From Phycisphaerales bacterium (GTDB lineage Bacteria; Planctomycetota; Phycisphaerae; UBA1845; UTPLA1), in the NCBI GenBank assembly GCA_020639075.1, contig JACKHI010000001.1, positions 4,216,001-4,280,000 on the forward strand: a stretch of 64,000 nt of DNA. The letters are read 5' to 3'. Position 1 is the first letter of the stretch. Each line of letters begins with the position of its first letter. The notes beneath the pieces were generated by a model, which saw only the letters and a list, made by a program, of their open reading frames with translations, ran no database searches and had not been told where the DNA came from. Position numbers and translations under genes: made by a program. Shown piece after piece: positions 62,126 through 64,000 of this stretch.

Positions 62126-64000
62126 ATGCGTGAATGTTCCAATTGCCGCCGCGCGGCGCTGATCGTGTCGACCCTCGCTCTAACGCTCGGCTCTGTGCCG
62201 AACCACGCGCAAGCCGAATCGCCGCGAAACTGGCCCGGCTACCGCGGCGCCGACGGCACCGGCACGTGGGAAGGCAAGACGATTCTCTCCAGCAGCGACG
62301 CCATCGGTCTCGAAGTCGCCTGGAAGATGAAGATCGGCAGCGGTTACTCCGGCGTCGCCGTTCAGGATGATTTCGTTGTCACGATGTTCACGGCCGGCGA
62401 GGACGATGTCGTCGCGGCCTTCGATCGCGAAACGGGCAAGGAAAAATGGAGGACGAAGCTCGGCCCCAAGCACCCCGGCGCCGATGGCGCCCACGATGGC
62501 CCGATCTCGACCCCGCTGATTCACGACGGCCTCGTGTTCTGCTACACGCCTGCGGGTCGTCTCTCCGCAGCGGAGCTCAAGACAGGCAAGGAGCTCTGGA
62601 ATAAGGACCTCGTCAAGGAGTTCGATGCGAAAGTGCCGCCGTATGGCTTCGCGTCATCGCCGATCGCGGCGGGCGGCGTCGTCGTCCTTGAAGTCGGCGG
62701 CGACGACAAGGCCGTCATGGGGTTCGATCCGAAGACCGGCGAGAGGCGATGGACCGCCGGCAGCGACGGCGTGATGTGGCAGTCGCCGATTCTGTCGGCC
62801 GACGCCGGCGATTCGCAAGTGATCCTGGCCGTGGGCAGAGACAAGATCATGGCAGTGGATCCGTCCGCCGGCAAAGTCGTCTGGGAATTCGCCCACCAGG
62901 GACAGGGCGCACCCGCGTCCTCCTGCGTTCCGGCCGGAAAGAACCGTTTGCTGCTGCATCACAAGGAAGACGGTTCGGCGCTCTACAACCTCACGGGTGA
63001 AGGCGCGGAACGGAAAGGCGAGATCGCCTGGGACAACCGGAACATCCGCAAGACGTTTAACGTCCCCGTGTATCACGATGGTCACTTCTACGCCTATAGC
63101 GTGCGATTTCTGACGTGCGTCGATGCCGAGACGGGCGAGTCCAAATGGCGATCGCGCGCTCCCGGCGACGGGTTCATCATCCTCGTGGACGGCAATCTCG
63201 TCATCATCACGAAGAACGGCACGATGCATGTCGCCAAGGCGACGCCCGATGGTTATGAAGAGCGAGCGTCGACGCAGGTCTTTACCGACGTCGCGTGGGA
63301 TCACCCCGCGTTCGCCGGCGACAGCGTCTTCGTGCGCAGCCTCGATGAACTGGCCCGCGTCGATATCAAGAAGGCATCCGCGCCGAAACTCGCCGTCGAT
63401 ACAAATCCCATGCCTGAAGGCGACGCACGTTTTCAGGCGTTCCTCGAGCGCGTCGCCAAGGCGGACGACAAGGGCCAGGTCATTGACGAGTATCTCGCGA
63501 AGCAAAAGGAATTCCCGATCATCGAAGGCGATCGATTCGTGCACTTCGTCTATCGCGGCGAAGCGAAGGACGTCGCCGTCGCCGGTGACCTCTGGGGCGC
63601 TCGACAGGAGCGACCGATGGAACGCGTCGCGGGGACGGATCTGTTCTTCTACACGGCCGAGCTGGATCCTGACACGCGCCTGAGTTATCAGTTCATCAAG
63701 GATTTCGAGGAAACGCCCGATCCGCGCAACCCACGGAAAGCGGTCATCTCCGTCGTCGGCAAGGACATGGAGATGTCGATGGGCGGCAGCACGATCGACA
63801 TGTCGTGGTTCGCCATGCCGCAGTGGAACGCGCCGACTTACTTCGAAGTCTCGGCGGATGCGACCAAGGGGCGCATGGAGACTGTCGAGCTCGACAGCAA
63901 ACTGCTCGGCGCCAAGCACAATATCGACGTCTATCTGCCCGCCGGCTATGACACGTCAAAAGACCGCTATCCCGTCGCTTACGTTCATGGCGGTTCGGCC
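62126..64000 (+). CDS. Exported PQQ-type beta-propeller fused to an esterase (partial)
   Basis: At least 625 residues; it runs off the right edge with no stop. A signal peptide (LIVSTLALTLGSVPNHAQA) precedes a PQQ-like propeller (WPGYRGADGTGTW; repeats DRETGKEKW, ELKTGKELWNKDL, DPKTGERRWTAG, DPSAGKVVWEF, DAETGESKWRS). Around residue 460 a CBM48/enterochelin-esterase-N-like domain begins (FVHFVYRGEAKDVAVAGDLW), followed near residue 575 by an esterase D-type start (HNIDVYLPAGYDTSKDRYPV, then YVHGGSA), whose nucleophile lies outside. The substrate is unknown. AAAGGA before the ATG at 62126 supports the start. Confidence 0.8.
   Translation, partial: MRECSNCRRAALIVSTLALTLGSVPNHAQAESPRNWPGYRGADGTGTWEGKTILSSSDAIGLEVAWKMKIGSGYSGVAVQDDFVVTMFTAGEDDVVAAFDRETGKEKWRTKLGPKHPGADGAHDGPISTPLIHDGLVFCYTPAGRLSAAELKTGKELWNKDLVKEFDAKVPPYGFASSPIAAGGVVVLEVGGDDKAVMGFDPKTGERRWTAGSDGVMWQSPILSADAGDSQVILAVGRDKIMAVDPSAGKVVWEFAHQGQGAPASSCVPAGKNRLLLHHKEDGSALYNLTGEGAERKGEIAWDNRNIRKTFNVPVYHDGHFYAYSVRFLTCVDAETGESKWRSRAPGDGFIILVDGNLVIITKNGTMHVAKATPDGYEERASTQVFTDVAWDHPAFAGDSVFVRSLDELARVDIKKASAPKLAVDTNPMPEGDARFQAFLERVAKADDKGQVIDEYLAKQKEFPIIEGDRFVHFVYRGEAKDVAVAGDLWGARQERPMERVAGTDLFFYTAELDPDTRLSYQFIKDFEETPDPRNPRKAVISVVGKDMEMSMGGSTIDMSWFAMPQWNAPTYFEVSADATKGRMETVELDSKLLGAKHNIDVYLPAGYDTSKDRYPVAYVHGGSA

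Overview
This high-G+C window reads as part of a chromosome from a Planctomycetota bacterium, probably Phycisphaerae or a close relative; this is inferred from gene content, not from a marker gene. Supporting features are a prepilin-like protein with an H-X9-DG-type tail, dockerin and MopE-type calcium-binding repeats on exported proteins, a choice-of-anchor-U protein, a PEP-CTERM protein, PQQ-propeller fusions, a PilM with a fused membrane segment, and several DUF-like envelope proteins. I saw no rRNA, tRNA, CRISPR array, phage genes or transposase.

Layout. 1-7.4 kb: STAS fragment, S9 peptidase, orphan ParA, VanZ-like protein, sugar-binding lipoprotein, and an alpha/beta-fold lipoprotein coupled to a TetR regulator. 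7.5-16.5 kb: unknown gene, tatA, a coupled asnB/CapK-like pair running tail-to-tail into a large VanZ-like membrane protein (a likely exopolysaccharide cassette), tryptophanase and an ECF-type sigma factor. 16.8-25.5 kb: three large secreted or surface genes, namely a MopE/choice-of-anchor-U protein divergent from the sigma factor, a prepilin-like protein, and a PstS-like protein carrying dockerins. 25.8-35.5 kb: minus-strand coiled-coil, tandem-Usp, zinc-ribbon and lipoprotein genes, then an operon of two tandem paralogues plus a 710-aa envelope protein, and a hexapeptide acyltransferase. 35.7-38.6 kb: two consecutive phosphoglycerate dehydrogenases of different architecture. 38.6-44.7 kb: fRMsr-like GAF protein, response regulator-GGDEF, Hpt, small TPR-like protein, M24 peptidase, purM, unknown. 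45.1-50.3 kb: pilM followed by two single-pass membrane proteins of unknown function. 50.6-64 kb: carbamate kinase, AT-richer orphan, gamma-glutamyltranspeptidase, cupredoxin, coiled-coil protein, PPP phosphatase, an acyl-CoA mutase large subunit with isobutyryl-CoA-mutase-type residues, PEP-CTERM protein, Fpg-like glycosylase, and a PQQ-propeller/esterase fusion that runs off the right edge.

The least ordinary feature is the non-coding part. Intergenic spaces carry several families of short stem-loops whose arms differ from copy to copy but keep pairing, while loop and flanks stay constant. Gene-proximal copies sit 1-45 nt after stop codons, always in the same orientation relative to the gene. 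That pattern suggests a lineage-specific 3'-UTR element or a REP-like mobile family.
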